From NCBI RefSeq assembly GCF_900215145.1, contig NZ_OBDO01000009.1, forward strand, positions 62,001 to 126,000: a stretch of 64,000 nt of DNA, given 5' to 3'. The notes beneath the pieces are model-generated. The model searched no databases and was not told where the DNA came from. It saw only the letters and a program-made list of their open reading frames with translations. Position numbers and translations under genes: made by a program. Positions 43,038 to 51,982 of the stretch are shown here, piece after piece. Numbering within the stretch: the stretch's first letter is position 1; every line of letters starts with the position of its first letter. Origin of the DNA: Geodermatophilus sabuli. Its GTDB lineage: Bacteria; Actinomycetota; Actinomycetes; Mycobacteriales; Geodermatophilaceae.

Positions 43038-43331
43038 GTGCCCCGACCGCCACGCCTGTCCCCCGACGAGCTCACCGCCGCCCTCTCCGGGCTGCCGCTG
43101 TGGTCGGGGGACGGCACGGGGTTGCACCGCAGCATCGAGCTGCCCGGCTTCCCGGACGCCGTAGCGGCGCTCGTCCGGATCGGCTTCGTCGCCGAGGAGC
43201 TGGACCACCACCCCGACGTCGACCTCCGCTGGCGCACGCTGCACGTGACGTTGGTCACCCATTCCGCGGGTGGGGTCACCGGGCTCGACGTGGACCTCGC
43301 CCGGCGGGTGGACGCCCTCTTCCCCGGCTGA
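43038..43331 (+). CDS. Pterin-4a-carbinolamine dehydratase family protein
   Basis: A 97-residue protein of the PCD/DCoH family, which dehydrates 4a-hydroxytetrahydrobiopterin. The active-site motif is EELDHHPDVDLRW (His-His and the later His in THSAGGVTG). GTG 43038 is the start. No phenylalanine hydroxylase gene is near, and in bacteria lacking one the family's role is uncertain. It is a single gene 24 bases after the cysH hairpin. Confidence 0.88.
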   Translation: MPRPPRLSPDELTAALSGLPLWSGDGTGLHRSIELPGFPDAVAALVRIGFVAEELDHHPDVDLRWRTLHVTLVTHSAGGVTGLDVDLARRVDALFPG

Positions 43332-43449
43332 TCCTGCCGGCGCCGCCAGGAGGGGTCGTCACCCGATCGACGGACGAGCACCACCTGCCACGGCGAACTC
43401 TGAGCCACAACAGGTGAACGCTCCGTGGCCGCAGCGCGGCCGATTGCCT

Positions 43450-44160
43450 ATGGTCAGCAACATGTCCCGCGCCCTACGCCGGAGCCAGCAGCCCGCGACG
43501 GTTCCGACCACCGAGAGCCCGGTCGGGAACGGGACGGCGCCGGACCGGCGGGCGTCCGCCACGGCACGACCGGAGGCGGCGCGCCTGGCGACGTGGCTGC
43601 CGATGGTCGCGACCCTGTCCGTCGGGGTCGTCGTGCTCGCCGCCACCGTGCTGGCCGCGCGGTGGTTCGACGAGCCCATCGCCACGTTCACCCGAGACGT
43701 CCAGGACTACGCCGGTGTCCCCTGGTACGCCGGCGCGGTCAACACCTTCAACATCATGGCCTGGACCGTCTTGACCACGCTGAACCTGACGGTCGCGTGG
43801 CTGGAGCGAACCGACCGGCGCCGGCTGATCGTGTTCGGTGCCTTCACGCTGCTCCTCCTCGTCGACGACGCCTTCCTGCTGCACGAGGCGGTCGGGCCGG
43901 AGAACGGGATCCCGCAGGTGCTGTTCCTCGGGTTGTACGGCCTCATGGGAGCCGCCCTCCTCGTCGGCTTCGCCCGCGCGCCGCGGACCGGCCGGTCACT
44001 GGCCTTCCTCACCGGTGGCACCCTCCTCGCGATCTCCGTCTTCACGGACGAGTTCGTGCGCGGACGGTTCCTCATCGAGGACGGCACCAAGCTCCTCGGC
44101 TGCCTCGTCTGGATCGCCGTCCCGCTGCTGTCCCTCCGGAGACCGCACCTGCCCGGCTGA
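43450..44160 (+). CDS. Six-helix membrane protein
   Basis: A 236-residue membrane protein. The first 45 residues are hydrophilic and disordered. Six helices follow (about residues 52-72, 95-115, 123-143, 155-173, 183-203, 212-230). The loops hold several acidic residues, including LLLVDDAFLLHEAVGPENG and TDEFVRGRFLIEDG, which may bind metal or a lipid head group. I do not recognise the family. ATG 43450 is chosen; a second ATG at 43462 is possible. Its stop lies three bases from that of the convergent VOC gene. Confidence 0.7.
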   Translation: MVSNMSRALRRSQQPATVPTTESPVGNGTAPDRRASATARPEAARLATWLPMVATLSVGVVVLAATVLAARWFDEPIATFTRDVQDYAGVPWYAGAVNTFNIMAWTVLTTLNLTVAWLERTDRRRLIVFGAFTLLLLVDDAFLLHEAVGPENGIPQVLFLGLYGLMGAALLVGFARAPRTGRSLAFLTGGTLLAISVFTDEFVRGRFLIEDGTKLLGCLVWIAVPLLSLRRPHLPG

Positions 44161-44163
44161 CCC

Positions 44164-44538
44164 TCACGGCAGGGGGCAGAACAGGTCCACCGAGTACCCG
44201 TCGGGGTCGACCACCGTCGCGTACCGCTGGCCCCAGGGCGCATCCCACGGCGGGGTGGCCACCCCGTACCCGGCCGCGGCGACCCGGCCGGCCACCTCGT
44301 CCACCTCGGCCGGGGAGTCGTACAGCAGGGCGAAGCCGGGCGCCCCGCCGGGCGTCGGGGGCTCGCCGGTCAGCTGCTCGATCAGCGAGGCGGCGTCGAT
44401 CATCAGCCGGATGCCGGCCTCGGCCTCCACGTGCAGCGCATCGGGCTCCAGGGGCGGGAACCGGAAGCCGAGGACCTCGTAGAAGGCGATGGCCCGGGAC
44501 AGGTCGGTGGCGCTCACGGCCACGGCGGCGATCTCCAC
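44164..44538 (-). CDS. VOC family (glyoxalase-like) protein
   Basis: A 124-residue protein with two beta-alpha-beta-beta-beta modules of the vicinal oxygen chelate fold: VAVSATDLSRAIAFYEVLGF at the start, and RYATVVDPDGYSVDLFCPL at the end. The metal ligands are partly recognisable (late Asp, with Glu or His uncertain). Members range from glyoxalases to dioxygenases and antibiotic-binding proteins, so the substrate is open. Single gene. Confidence 0.82.
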   Translation of the reverse strand: MEIAAVAVSATDLSRAIAFYEVLGFRFPPLEPDALHVEAEAGIRLMIDAASLIEQLTGEPPTPGGAPGFALLYDSPAEVDEVAGRVAAAGYGVATPPWDAPWGQRYATVVDPDGYSVDLFCPLP

Positions 44539-44606
44539 GGCGCAGGCCTACACCCGGCCACCGACACCGATCGGGCGCCGCGGCCCGGACCGCGGCGCCG
44601 GAGCGG

Positions 44607-46565
44607 TCAGGTGCCGATCACCCCGCCGTCGTCCTTGGTGATGACGACGGTGGCCGAGCGGGGCGTGGCCAGGCCGTCCTCCGCCGGCCAGACGCTCCGC
44701 CCGTCCTCCCCCGGGTGCTGCACGTTGACGAACAGCGTGCGCTGGTCGGGGGTCATCGCGATGCCGGTGATCTCGCTCTGGCGCGGCCCGGTGAGGAACC
44801 GGCGGACCTCCGGTGCGCCGTCGGCGCCGGTGCGGGTGGGGTCGGCCGCCAGCATCTGGTTGTTCGCCGCCCCCGGCTGGGTGCCGTCGGTCTGGATCCA
44901 GGCCCGGCCGTCGGGGTCCAGCCACAGTCCGTCGGGTGAGCCGAAGGCGTCGTCGGCCGCGACGGTGGAGCCGTCCACCCCACCGCCGGGGCCGGCGAGC
45001 AGGAAGACGTCCCAGGTGAAACGGGTGGCGGTGTGGTCACCGTCCTGCTCGTCCCAGCGGATGATGTGACCCCACGGGTTGGCCGCGCGCGGGTTGGCCG
45101 CGTCCGGCGCGGTGCGCTCGGTGTTGTTCGTCAGCGTCAGGTACGCCGTCCCGGTGCGGGGGTCGACGGCGGTCCACTCGGGCCGGTCCATCGGCGTGGC
45201 CCCGACCAGCGTCGCCGCCTGCCGGGTGTTGACCAGCACCGCACCCTGGTCGGCGAAGCCGTTGGCCGCCGTCAGGGGACCCTGGCCGTGCACGAGCGGG
45301 ATCCAGGTGCCGCGCCCGTCGGCCTCGAAGCGGGCGACGTAGAGGGTGCCCTCGTCCAGCGGGCTGCGGCCGCGGGCCTCCATCGACCGCCAGTTGTCCC
45401 GGCTGACGAACTTGTACAGGTACTCGAAGACCTGGTCGTCACCCATGTAGACGACGACACGGCCGCCCTTCGTCACGTGGACGGTGGCGTCCTCGTGCTT
45501 GAGTCGGCCCAGCGCGGTGCGCTTGACCGGCGTGGACCGCGGGTCGAAGGGGTCGATCTCGACGACCCAGCCGAAGCGGTTGGGCTCGTTCGGGTCGTCC
45601 GGGGTGACGACGAACCGGGAGTCGTGCGCCGCCCACCCGTTGCGGTCCCCGCCCACGCCGTAGCGCTCGACCAGCGCGGCGTCGGCCGGTGCCAGCGTGC
45701 CGTCGACCCGGAAGTAGCCGTTGAAGTTCTCCTCGCAGGTCAGGTAGGTGCCCCACGGGGTCTCGCCGTTGCCGCAGTTGTTGATCGTGCCCAGCGGGGT
45801 GCGGCCCCCGGGGTCGGCCGCGGTACGCACGAGCGGGTGGCCCGCGGCCGGCCCGGAGAAGGCCATATCGGTCGTGGCGGTGATGCGGCGGTTGCGCCGG
45901 GAGCGCACGGGCACCCACTCCCCCGAGCGCCGGCGCTCGATCTCCACGACGGAGACGCCGTGCGCGGCCTGCGACTTGCGCACGCCCTCGGCGGTGGTCG
46001 GCCTGTAGCCGGCGGTGTGGCCCCCGGTGTGCAGGTAGAACTCGTCGGTGTACTCGTGGTTGAGGACGAGCAGGCCGCGCTCACTCACCTGCCGCCCGTT
46101 CCCCAGGGGGAAGTAGGTCATGCCGTCGTGGTGCATGCCGACCTGCTCGGCCTGCTGCGCCGCGGTGTTGCCCCCGGCGTCGCCACCCGGCTCGCCGGGG
46201 GTGCCGGGCACGAACGCCGGGTACGAGCCGGTGATGGGCGTGCCCCACGGGATCAGCACGCGGGCGGTGTAGCCCGCGGGCACGTGCACGACGTCGTCGG
46301 TGCTCGGTCCGACGGCCGGGAAGCCGAGCAGCCCCCGGGCGCCGCCACCCCCTCGGCCGCCGCCCGGGGCGGCCTGTGCGGCCGGTGGCGAGACCAGGCT
46401 CGTCGTGAGGAACCCGGCGGCGGCCAGCATGCCGCCCGCCAGCACGGAGCGGCGGGACAGCCGCGCGCCCACCAGGTCCGACAGCGGGGTGCTGCCGGTC
46501 GTGTTGGACGCGAGGTCGTCGGGATCGACGGCGCCGGCGCGGGCGGGGTCGGACGTCAACGTCAC
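44607..46565 (-). CDS. phoX: PhoX family alkaline phosphatase (DUF839), Tat-exported
   Basis: A 652-residue exported phosphatase. The N-terminus has a twin-arginine signal with LSRRSVLAGGM and a hydrophobic stretch ending at AAQA near residue 65, as expected for enzymes loaded with Ca/Fe cofactor inside the cell. PhoX-type blocks include LLVLNHEYTDE, TPWGTYLTCEENFNGYF, RFGWVVEIDPFD, LGRLKHEDATV and YMGDDQVFEYLYKFV, holding the Glu, Asp and Cys ligands. A candidate PHO box lies about 100 bases upstream. It releases phosphate from phosphomonoesters outside the cell. Confidence 0.9.
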   Translation of the reverse strand: MTLTSDPARAGAVDPDDLASNTTGSTPLSDLVGARLSRRSVLAGGMLAAAGFLTTSLVSPPAAQAAPGGGRGGGGARGLLGFPAVGPSTDDVVHVPAGYTARVLIPWGTPITGSYPAFVPGTPGEPGGDAGGNTAAQQAEQVGMHHDGMTYFPLGNGRQVSERGLLVLNHEYTDEFYLHTGGHTAGYRPTTAEGVRKSQAAHGVSVVEIERRRSGEWVPVRSRRNRRITATTDMAFSGPAAGHPLVRTAADPGGRTPLGTINNCGNGETPWGTYLTCEENFNGYFRVDGTLAPADAALVERYGVGGDRNGWAAHDSRFVVTPDDPNEPNRFGWVVEIDPFDPRSTPVKRTALGRLKHEDATVHVTKGGRVVVYMGDDQVFEYLYKFVSRDNWRSMEARGRSPLDEGTLYVARFEADGRGTWIPLVHGQGPLTAANGFADQGAVLVNTRQAATLVGATPMDRPEWTAVDPRTGTAYLTLTNNTERTAPDAANPRAANPWGHIIRWDEQDGDHTATRFTWDVFLLAGPGGGVDGSTVAADDAFGSPDGLWLDPDGRAWIQTDGTQPGAANNQMLAADPTRTGADGAPEVRRFLTGPRQSEITGIAMTPDQRTLFVNVQHPGEDGRSVWPAEDGLATPRSATVVITKDDGGVIGT

Positions 46566-46663
46566 GGAGGGGGCTCCTGTTTCTCGGCGGTGGACCGCCG
46601 CGGACGCTAGGGAGCCGGATCGACGCGACCGTGACCGTCACGGGGCCGGCCGGTGAACGCCGC

Positions 46664-46685
46664 GGTCACCCGCCGTTCACCTGTC
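46664..46685. promoter_or_regulatory. Candidate PHO box upstream of phoX
   Basis: Two adjacent 11-base units, GGTCACCCGCC and GTTCACCTGTC, fit the PhoP direct-repeat consensus of streptomycetes (GTTCACC core). A further inverted GGTGAAC core lies at 46652-46658. The box is 100-120 bases before the phoX start, on the strand opposite to the gene. Confidence 0.5.
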
Positions 46686-46758
46686 GTGATCATGCCACCG
46701 TGACCACTGGCCGGGTGGTCCAGCGGGTTCCGGCGCCATGATCGCCGGGGCGGGGCGA

Positions 46759-47151
46759 TCAGCCCTCGACGGGCAGCACCAGCAGGCGCAGCAGCCGGTC
46801 GGCCTCGGCGTCCGGGTCATCGGTGAGCCCGGTGTGCACCGGACCCGCCTGCACGACCGTGCTGCGCGGCGCGGTCAGCCAGCGGAACCGCGCCCCGAGC
46901 GCCTCCCGCCCGGCCGCACCGACGCCCGGGTCGGCGGCGCAGACGTCGGCGGCCACCTGCAGCGCGCGCCGGATCGCCTCGGCGTCGGCGGTCGGGTCCA
47001 GCGCGTGCAGCCGGTCGACGTCGAGGTGCACCCGCGAGCCGAGGTAGTCCCGCTGCCGGCAGTAGACCAGGACGCCGGCGTTCAGCGTCTCGCCCCGCTC
47101 CACGCGCGGCACCACCCGCAGCACGGCGTACTCGAAGGTGTCCCGGCTCAT
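46759..47151 (-). CDS. DUF3037 protein
   Basis: A 130-residue protein of the DUF3037 family, which is regularly encoded next to a HipA-like kinase. Visible features are FEYAVLRVVPRVERGETLNAGVLVYCRQRDYLGSR and a C-terminal APRSTVVQAGPVHTGLTDDP segment, given in outline. ATG 47151 overlaps the stop of the HipA-like gene (ATGA). Function is unknown; it is probably a partner of that kinase, which is frameshifted here. Confidence 0.82.
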   Translation of the reverse strand: MSRDTFEYAVLRVVPRVERGETLNAGVLVYCRQRDYLGSRVHLDVDRLHALDPTADAEAIRRALQVAADVCAADPGVGAAGREALGARFRWLTAPRSTVVQAGPVHTGLTDDPDAEADRLLRLLVLPVEG

Positions 47152-48003
47152 CGCTGGGTGATCCCCTCGGGTGGCGGGGGCCCCAGCCACGACGGCCGGT
47201 TCTCCCCGACCGTGCGCCGCCGCCGCGACCCGCCGGCGGCCGCCGTGGCGAGCAACGGCGGCAGCCAGGCGTCCCGGGCGGCGAGCCGGGCCAGCAGCTG
47301 GTCGACGTAGCGGGCACGGACCTCGTCCGGGGCGTCGTCGAGCGAGGGACCCTCCAGCCAGTCGTCGGGCACCTGGGCCAGCACGCCCGCCAGCAGCTCG
47401 GCGGTCACCCGGGGACCGAGCGCGGCGTCGGCAGCCCGCACGTCGGGGTGGCAGTCGACCAGCGCGTGCTGGGCGGCGTCGTAGGGCCGGGCGACCGAGG
47501 CGGCGGCGCCGGGCCAGTGGTGGTGGAACGTCAGCGCCGCGCCGTGGTCGATCAGCTGCAGCCGGCCGTGCCAGAACAGCATGTTCGGGGTTGCGCCAGG
47601 AGCGGTCCACGTTGCCGATCAGCGCGTCGAACCACAGCACCCGGCCGGCCGGCTCCGGCTCCACCGACGCGACGCCGGCCTCGAAGTCCAGCGCACCCGG
47701 CAGGTAGTCCAGGCCGAGGTTGCGCCCGGCGGAGCGCTGCAAGAGCTCCTGGACCTCGGGGTCCGGTTCCCCCACCGCGAGCTCGGGCGCGACGTCGACC
47801 GTGACCAGGGCGGGCACCGGCAGCGACAGCGCCCGGGCCAGCTCGCCGCACACGACCTCGGCGACGAGGACCTTCACGCCCTGCCCCGCAGCCCGCCACT
47901 TGACCACGTAGGTGCCGAGGTCGTCGGCCTCCATGAGCCCCGGCAGCGAGCCACCCTCGCGCAGCGGGGTGACGTAGCGAGTGGCGGTGACGGCGGGCAG
48001 CAC
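47148..48003 (-). pseudogene. HipA family kinase, frameshifted
   Basis: A HipA-like kinase interrupted by one extra base. The first part (GTG 48003 to about 47590) has TRYVTPLREGGSLPGLMEADDLG, the ATP-site lysine segment YVVKWRAAGQG and the catalytic WFDALIGNVDRSWRNP. The remainder is in another frame and begins NMLFWHGRLQLIDHGAALTFHHHWPG, with the metal-binding LIDHG. Removing the C at 47586 joins NP directly to NMLFWHG, as in intact relatives. As given, the first frame runs on through to the DUF3037 stop. It is either a real inactivating mutation or a sequencing error. Confidence 0.85.
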
Positions 48004-48048
48004 AGTGGCCGCGACCCTACCGGCGCCGCCACCGGGGAGACTGCCGGC

Positions 48049-48594
48049 GTGGGCCTCCTCCGCGCGACCTCCCCCGCCGACCTCGCCGCCGCGCCGTTCA
48101 CCTACCCCGAGGTGGGCGCCACGCGCGACGCCGAGCTGCCGGCCGGCTACGACCACGTCGAGCGGTCGGTGGTGGTCGGCCGGGGCGACGAGGCCTTCGA
48201 GCGGGCCGTCGCCGCGGTGTTCGGCTGGCGGGCGCAGCGCGGCGTCGGGCTGCGGGTGCGGGCCACCGGACCGGCGTCCGAGCCGGGCACCGTCGTCGTC
48301 CTCACCGCCGGCCTGCCGCGGTTCGGCTACGACATCCCCTGCCGGGTGGTGTGGGCGCAGACGTCCGGTGACGAGCGGGGCTTCGGCTACGGCACCCTGC
48401 CCGGCCACCCGGAGAGCGGCGAGGAGGCGTTCATCGTCCGGCGCGAGCCCGGCGGCGACGTCGTCTTCGCCCTGCGGGTCTTCGCCCGGCTGGCCTCACC
48501 GCTGGCCCGGCTCGGTGGGCCGGTCAGCACGGTGGTGCAGCGCCTGGCGACGGCGCGGTACCTCGCGGCCATCCGGGCGGCGGCGCGCGGCTAG
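48049..48594 (+). CDS. DUF1990 family protein
   Basis: A 181-residue protein of the DUF1990 family, found mostly in actinobacteria and plants. It has FTYPEVGATRDAELPAGYDHVERSVVVG in outline near the start, then GYDIPCRVVWAQTSGDERGFGYGTLPGHPESGEEAFIV, also in outline. The predicted fold is a beta-rich barrel similar to START-like proteins. There is no known activity. GTG 48049 is divergent from the HipA-like gene. The C-terminus overlaps the convergent permease gene by 4 bases. Confidence 0.82.
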   Translation: MGLLRATSPADLAAAPFTYPEVGATRDAELPAGYDHVERSVVVGRGDEAFERAVAAVFGWRAQRGVGLRVRATGPASEPGTVVVLTAGLPRFGYDIPCRVVWAQTSGDERGFGYGTLPGHPESGEEAFIVRREPGGDVVFALRVFARLASPLARLGGPVSTVVQRLATARYLAAIRAAARG

Positions 48595-49373
48595 ACGTCG
48601 CGCCGTTCGAGCAGGACCGAGCCGATCGCCCACGCGCCCAGCGCCCAGGCGCCGCAGACGACCAGGCCCACCGGCCAGGCCGTGGGGACGGCGAGGAACG
48701 CGTCCTCCCCCACCCGCAGCGCCGGCAGCCCCTGGGACACTCGGGAGGCCGGCTCGCCGCCGGCCAGCGCCAGGACCGGCGGCAGCACGAACACCAGGGC
48801 GACCCCGAGCCCGACGCCGCCGGCCGTCGACCGCAGCACCGTCCCGAGGCCGACGGCGAGCACGGTGACCAGGACGGCGGAGGCCACCTGCAGCCCCAAT
48901 TCGCGCAGCACGTCCGGATCGCCGAGCGGCACCCCGCCCGGGACGGCGGTCAGCGTGCGGGCGGCCAGCCAGCAGGACAGGGCGAGCACCGTGGTGAGCA
49001 GCGCCGCCCACCCCGCGACGACGACGGTCTTGGCGGCCAGCAGCCGGGTCCGCCGCGGGACGACGGTGAGCGAGACCAGGGCCGACCCGGTCGCGAACTC
49101 GGCCGACACCGCCAGGACGCCGAGCACCACCAGCACCAGCTGGCCGAAGCCGAAGCCGGTCATCGCCACGCCCACGGCGAGGTCGGCGCGCACCGCCGCC
49201 GGCGTGCTGGCCGCGGCCAGCCAGCCGAACGCCACCACGACGACGAGGTACACGACGGTGCACCACCAGGTGGAGCGCACCGAGCGCAGCTTGGTCCACT
49301 CGCTGCGCAGCACCGCCCACGCCGGCACGCCGGCCCGTGACCGGCCGGTGCGGGAGCCCCCCGTCCCGCTCAC
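48591..49373 (-). CDS. ABC-2 type permease
   Basis: A 260-residue exporter permease with six helices. The N-terminal amphipathic AWAVLRSEWTKLRSVRSTWW element is typical of ABC-2 permeases in actinobacteria. Helix pairs follow with SAEFATGSALVSLTVVPRRTRLLAAK in the cytoplasmic loop (in outline). GTG 49373 overlaps the ATPase gene's stop (GTGA), so the two make one transporter. Substrate is unknown; similar systems move lipids, antibiotics or peptides. Confidence 0.85.
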   Translation of the reverse strand: MSGTGGSRTGRSRAGVPAWAVLRSEWTKLRSVRSTWWCTVVYLVVVVAFGWLAAASTPAAVRADLAVGVAMTGFGFGQLVLVVLGVLAVSAEFATGSALVSLTVVPRRTRLLAAKTVVVAGWAALLTTVLALSCWLAARTLTAVPGGVPLGDPDVLRELGLQVASAVLVTVLAVGLGTVLRSTAGGVGLGVALVFVLPPVLALAGGEPASRVSQGLPALRVGEDAFLAVPTAWPVGLVVCGAWALGAWAIGSVLLERRDV

Positions 49374-50284
49374 CGGGCACCGGCCCGGTACTCGACGTCC
49401 TCACCGGTCAGCTCCAGGTAAGCCGCCTCCAGTGAGGCCACGACCCGGGTGAGCTCGTGCACCCGGACCCGCGCGGCGAAGGCGACGTCCCCCACCCGGG
49501 CGGCGTCGAGCCGCTCCACGCGCAGCGCGCCGTCGACCTCCAGCGTCACGTGGGCGCCGGCGTCCCGCAGGGCCGCCGACAGCATCGGCGCCTCCGGGCT
49601 GCGCACCCGGACGGCGGCGTGCGCACCCAGGAGGTCGGCGATCGAGACGTCGGCCAGCAGCCGCCCGCGGCCGAGGACGACGAGGTGGTCGGCGGTGTCC
49701 TCCATCTCGCTCATCAGGTGGCTGGAGACCAGCACCGTGCGCCCCTCGGCGGCCAGGGTGCGCAGCAACTCCCGCACCCAGCGGATGCCCTCGGGGTCCA
49801 GCCCGTTGACCGGCTCGTCGAGCAGCAGCACCTCCGGGTCGCCGAGCAGCGCCGCGGCGATGCCCAGCCGCTGCCCCATGCCGAGGGAGAAGCCCCGCAC
49901 CCGTTCGTGCGCCACACTGTCGAGCCCGACCAGCTCCACCACCTCGTCGACCCGCCGCATCGGCAGCGCGTTGCTCTGCGCGAGCACGGCGAGGTGCTGG
50001 TAGGCGGTGCGGCCCGGGTGCCGGGCCCGGGGGTCGACCAACGCGCCGACCCGCCGCATCGGGTGGTCCAGCTGCCGGTAGGGGACGCCGAGCACGGTGG
50101 CCGAGCCGGCGGTCGGGCGGGTCAGGCCCAGCACGCAGCGCATGGTCGTCGTCTTGCCCGAGCCGTTGGGCCCGAGGAAGCCGGTGACCCTCCCCGGACG
50201 GATGTGGACGGTGAGACCGTCGACGGCGACCCGGTCGCGGTACTGCTTGGTCAGGCCGTCGAGCTCGATCACGCGCGCCAGCAT
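49370..50284 (-). CDS. ABC transporter ATP-binding protein (exporter type)
   Basis: A 304-residue ATPase of the DrrA/CcmA-like group. Walker A is GPNGSGKTT (near residue 39), the Q-loop region DPRARHPGRTAYQHL follows, the signature is SLGMGQRLG (a variant of LSGGQ), Walker B is VLLLDEPVNGLD, and the switch histidine is in SSHLMSEM. A C-terminal domain of about 90 residues is typical of drug exporters. It is coupled to the downstream ABC-2 permease. Confidence 0.9.
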   Translation of the reverse strand: MLARVIELDGLTKQYRDRVAVDGLTVHIRPGRVTGFLGPNGSGKTTTMRCVLGLTRPTAGSATVLGVPYRQLDHPMRRVGALVDPRARHPGRTAYQHLAVLAQSNALPMRRVDEVVELVGLDSVAHERVRGFSLGMGQRLGIAAALLGDPEVLLLDEPVNGLDPEGIRWVRELLRTLAAEGRTVLVSSHLMSEMEDTADHLVVLGRGRLLADVSIADLLGAHAAVRVRSPEAPMLSAALRDAGAHVTLEVDGALRVERLDAARVGDVAFAARVRVHELTRVVASLEAAYLELTGEDVEYRAGAR

Positions 50285-50356
50285 GGCGAGCGCCGGGCCA
50301 CCCGCGCGGGAGGCTCGGCGGAACGGCGTCCTCAGGCCCCGGCTCCCCCACGCGCC

Positions 50357-51169
50357 TCAGGCCCCGGCGGCGGCCCGTTCCCGCTGGATCAGCTCCTTGC
50401 TGCGCACCAGCCGCAGGAAGGTGACCACGAGCAGGCCGCCGGCGACGTTGAGCAGTGTGGTGTACCAGAACCAGGCCAGCCACTCGCCGTAGCCGTAGGG
50501 CGCACCGGCGTGGATGGCGCCGAAGAGGATCAGCGAGTCGAGGATCGAGTGGAACAGCACCAGCCCGGCGAGGAGGAACCCCCCGGCCACCGCCGCGGCG
50601 AGCTTGCCGGCCTCGGAGTCCGCGCCGTGCTGCATCCGGGTCATCAGGGTGATGAAGGCGCCGGCCAGCAGCGACAGGCACACCGCCTCGAGGTCCAGCG
50701 GCGCGTCGACGAAGGTCCGCCCCGACTCGATTGCGGTGGCCCCGACCCCGGGGAGCGCGTGGACGACCAGCCACATGACCACCCACCCGCCGACGAGGTT
50801 GGCGACCAGCGTGCCGGCCCACAACTTCCCCAGCTGCGCGGCGCTGGCCCGGCCGGCGACCACCGCGGTCACCGGCACGAGGAAGCCCTCGGTGAACAGC
50901 TCGCTCTTGGCCAGCATGAGCGCGATGAAACCGATGCCGAACGCCAGCCCGGCCAGCAGGTGGCTGCCGGTCTCGGCGTACACGGCCAGCAGCGCCACCA
51001 CCCCGGTGGCCACCTCCAGGCCGCCGGCGAGGCCGGTGGTGAGCACCTCCCGCCAGGAGCGGTGCAGTCGCTGCGCGCCCTCGTCGACGATCCGGTCGAA
51101 GGCCTCGACCACCTGGTCCTCGACCGGGGCGTCGGTCTCGCCCAGCTCCTCGCGTGCGGTGTCGGCCAC
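50357..51169 (-). CDS. Formate/nitrite transporter family channel
   Basis: A 270-residue FNT channel with six helices after a cytoplasmic N-terminal helix. FNT features include AFGIGFIALMLAKSELFTEGFLVPV (helix 2 region and its break, in outline), LVANLVGGWVVMWLV, the FHSILDSLILFGAI region and NVAGGLLVV at the end. Such pentameric pores carry formate, nitrite or hydrosulfide. The pore histidine expected in helix 5 is plausible in FHSI. GTG 51169 has GGAGGGAGC upstream. It is a single gene, so the anion cannot be inferred. Confidence 0.85.
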   Translation of the reverse strand: MADTAREELGETDAPVEDQVVEAFDRIVDEGAQRLHRSWREVLTTGLAGGLEVATGVVALLAVYAETGSHLLAGLAFGIGFIALMLAKSELFTEGFLVPVTAVVAGRASAAQLGKLWAGTLVANLVGGWVVMWLVVHALPGVGATAIESGRTFVDAPLDLEAVCLSLLAGAFITLMTRMQHGADSEAGKLAAAVAGGFLLAGLVLFHSILDSLILFGAIHAGAPYGYGEWLAWFWYTTLLNVAGGLLVVTFLRLVRSKELIQRERAAAGA

Positions 51170-51264
51170 GGTGCTCCCTCCGCCGGTGGCCCACGGCGGG
51201 ACCGGCGGGTGCGCCTCTACCCGGCGCCGCGCCACGGCACGCCGGGTCCGGGGAGGATGGCCCG

Positions 51265-51963
51265 GTGACGAGCCGACGGGTGACCTCCCTGCACGTGTGG
51301 GGCGTGCCCGGCCGCGCCGTGCCCGCGGCGCTGCTCCGGATGGCCGCCGACCGGCGTCCGCTGCGCCGCACGCCCGGCCTGCGCTTCGCCAAGCTGCTGG
51401 GCACCGGCAGCGGGCGGACCTTCACCGTCCGGGACGCCGACACCCGCCACTGGGCCCTGCTCGCCGTGTGGGACGACGCCCGCGCGGCCGACGCGTTCGA
51501 GGCCGGCCCGGTGGTGGCCCGGTGGCGGCGGATCGCCGACGAGCAGTGGAGCGCCCGGCTGCGCCCGCTGGCCGCCCGCGGCCGCTGGTCGGGCGAGGAG
51601 CCGTTCGGCCGGCCGTGGCCGCAGCGGTGGGACGGCCCGGTCGCGGCGGTCACCCGCGCCCGGCTCACCCCCCGCAAGGCGCTGACCTTCTGGCGCGCCG
51701 TCCCCCCGGTCTCGGCCGACCTGCACACCGGCCCCGGCCTGCGGTTCGCCCTGGGCATCGGGGAGGCGCCGCTGGGCCTGCAGGGCACCTTCAGCGTCTG
51801 GGACTCCTCGGCGGCGCTGAACGCCTTCGCCTACGACCGCGCCCCGCACGCCGCCGTCATCCGGCGGACCGCGCAGGAGGGCTGGTACGCAGAGGAGCTG
51901 TTCGCCCGCTTCGGGCTGCTGTCGGCGGCGGGGACGGTCGGCGGCCGCGACCCGATCGGCTGA
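51265..51963 (+). CDS. Spheroidene monooxygenase (CrtA)-like protein
   Basis: A 232-residue protein resembling CrtA, a heme-binding carotenoid hydroxylase/ketolase. Matching blocks are GLRFAKLLGTGSGRTF, WALLAVWDDARAADAFE, TPRKALTFWRAVPPVSADL and LGIGEAPLGLQGTFSVWDS, a twice-repeated ferredoxin-like layout. GTG 51265 has GGGGAGGA upstream. No carotenoid gene is adjacent; the nearest is the CrtI-like gene at 5819. Activity on a carotenoid is likely but not shown. Confidence 0.78.
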   Translation: MTSRRVTSLHVWGVPGRAVPAALLRMAADRRPLRRTPGLRFAKLLGTGSGRTFTVRDADTRHWALLAVWDDARAADAFEAGPVVARWRRIADEQWSARLRPLAARGRWSGEEPFGRPWPQRWDGPVAAVTRARLTPRKALTFWRAVPPVSADLHTGPGLRFALGIGEAPLGLQGTFSVWDSSAALNAFAYDRAPHAAVIRRTAQEGWYAEELFARFGLLSAAGTVGGRDPIG

Positions 51964-51982
51964 GCCGGCGGAGGGCCCGCCG

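Noticed and set aside
40038-43262. Leftward 1074-codon open frame opposite the sulfur genes
   Set aside because: It mirrors cysC, sir and cysH on the other strand, has shadow-type composition and no motif.
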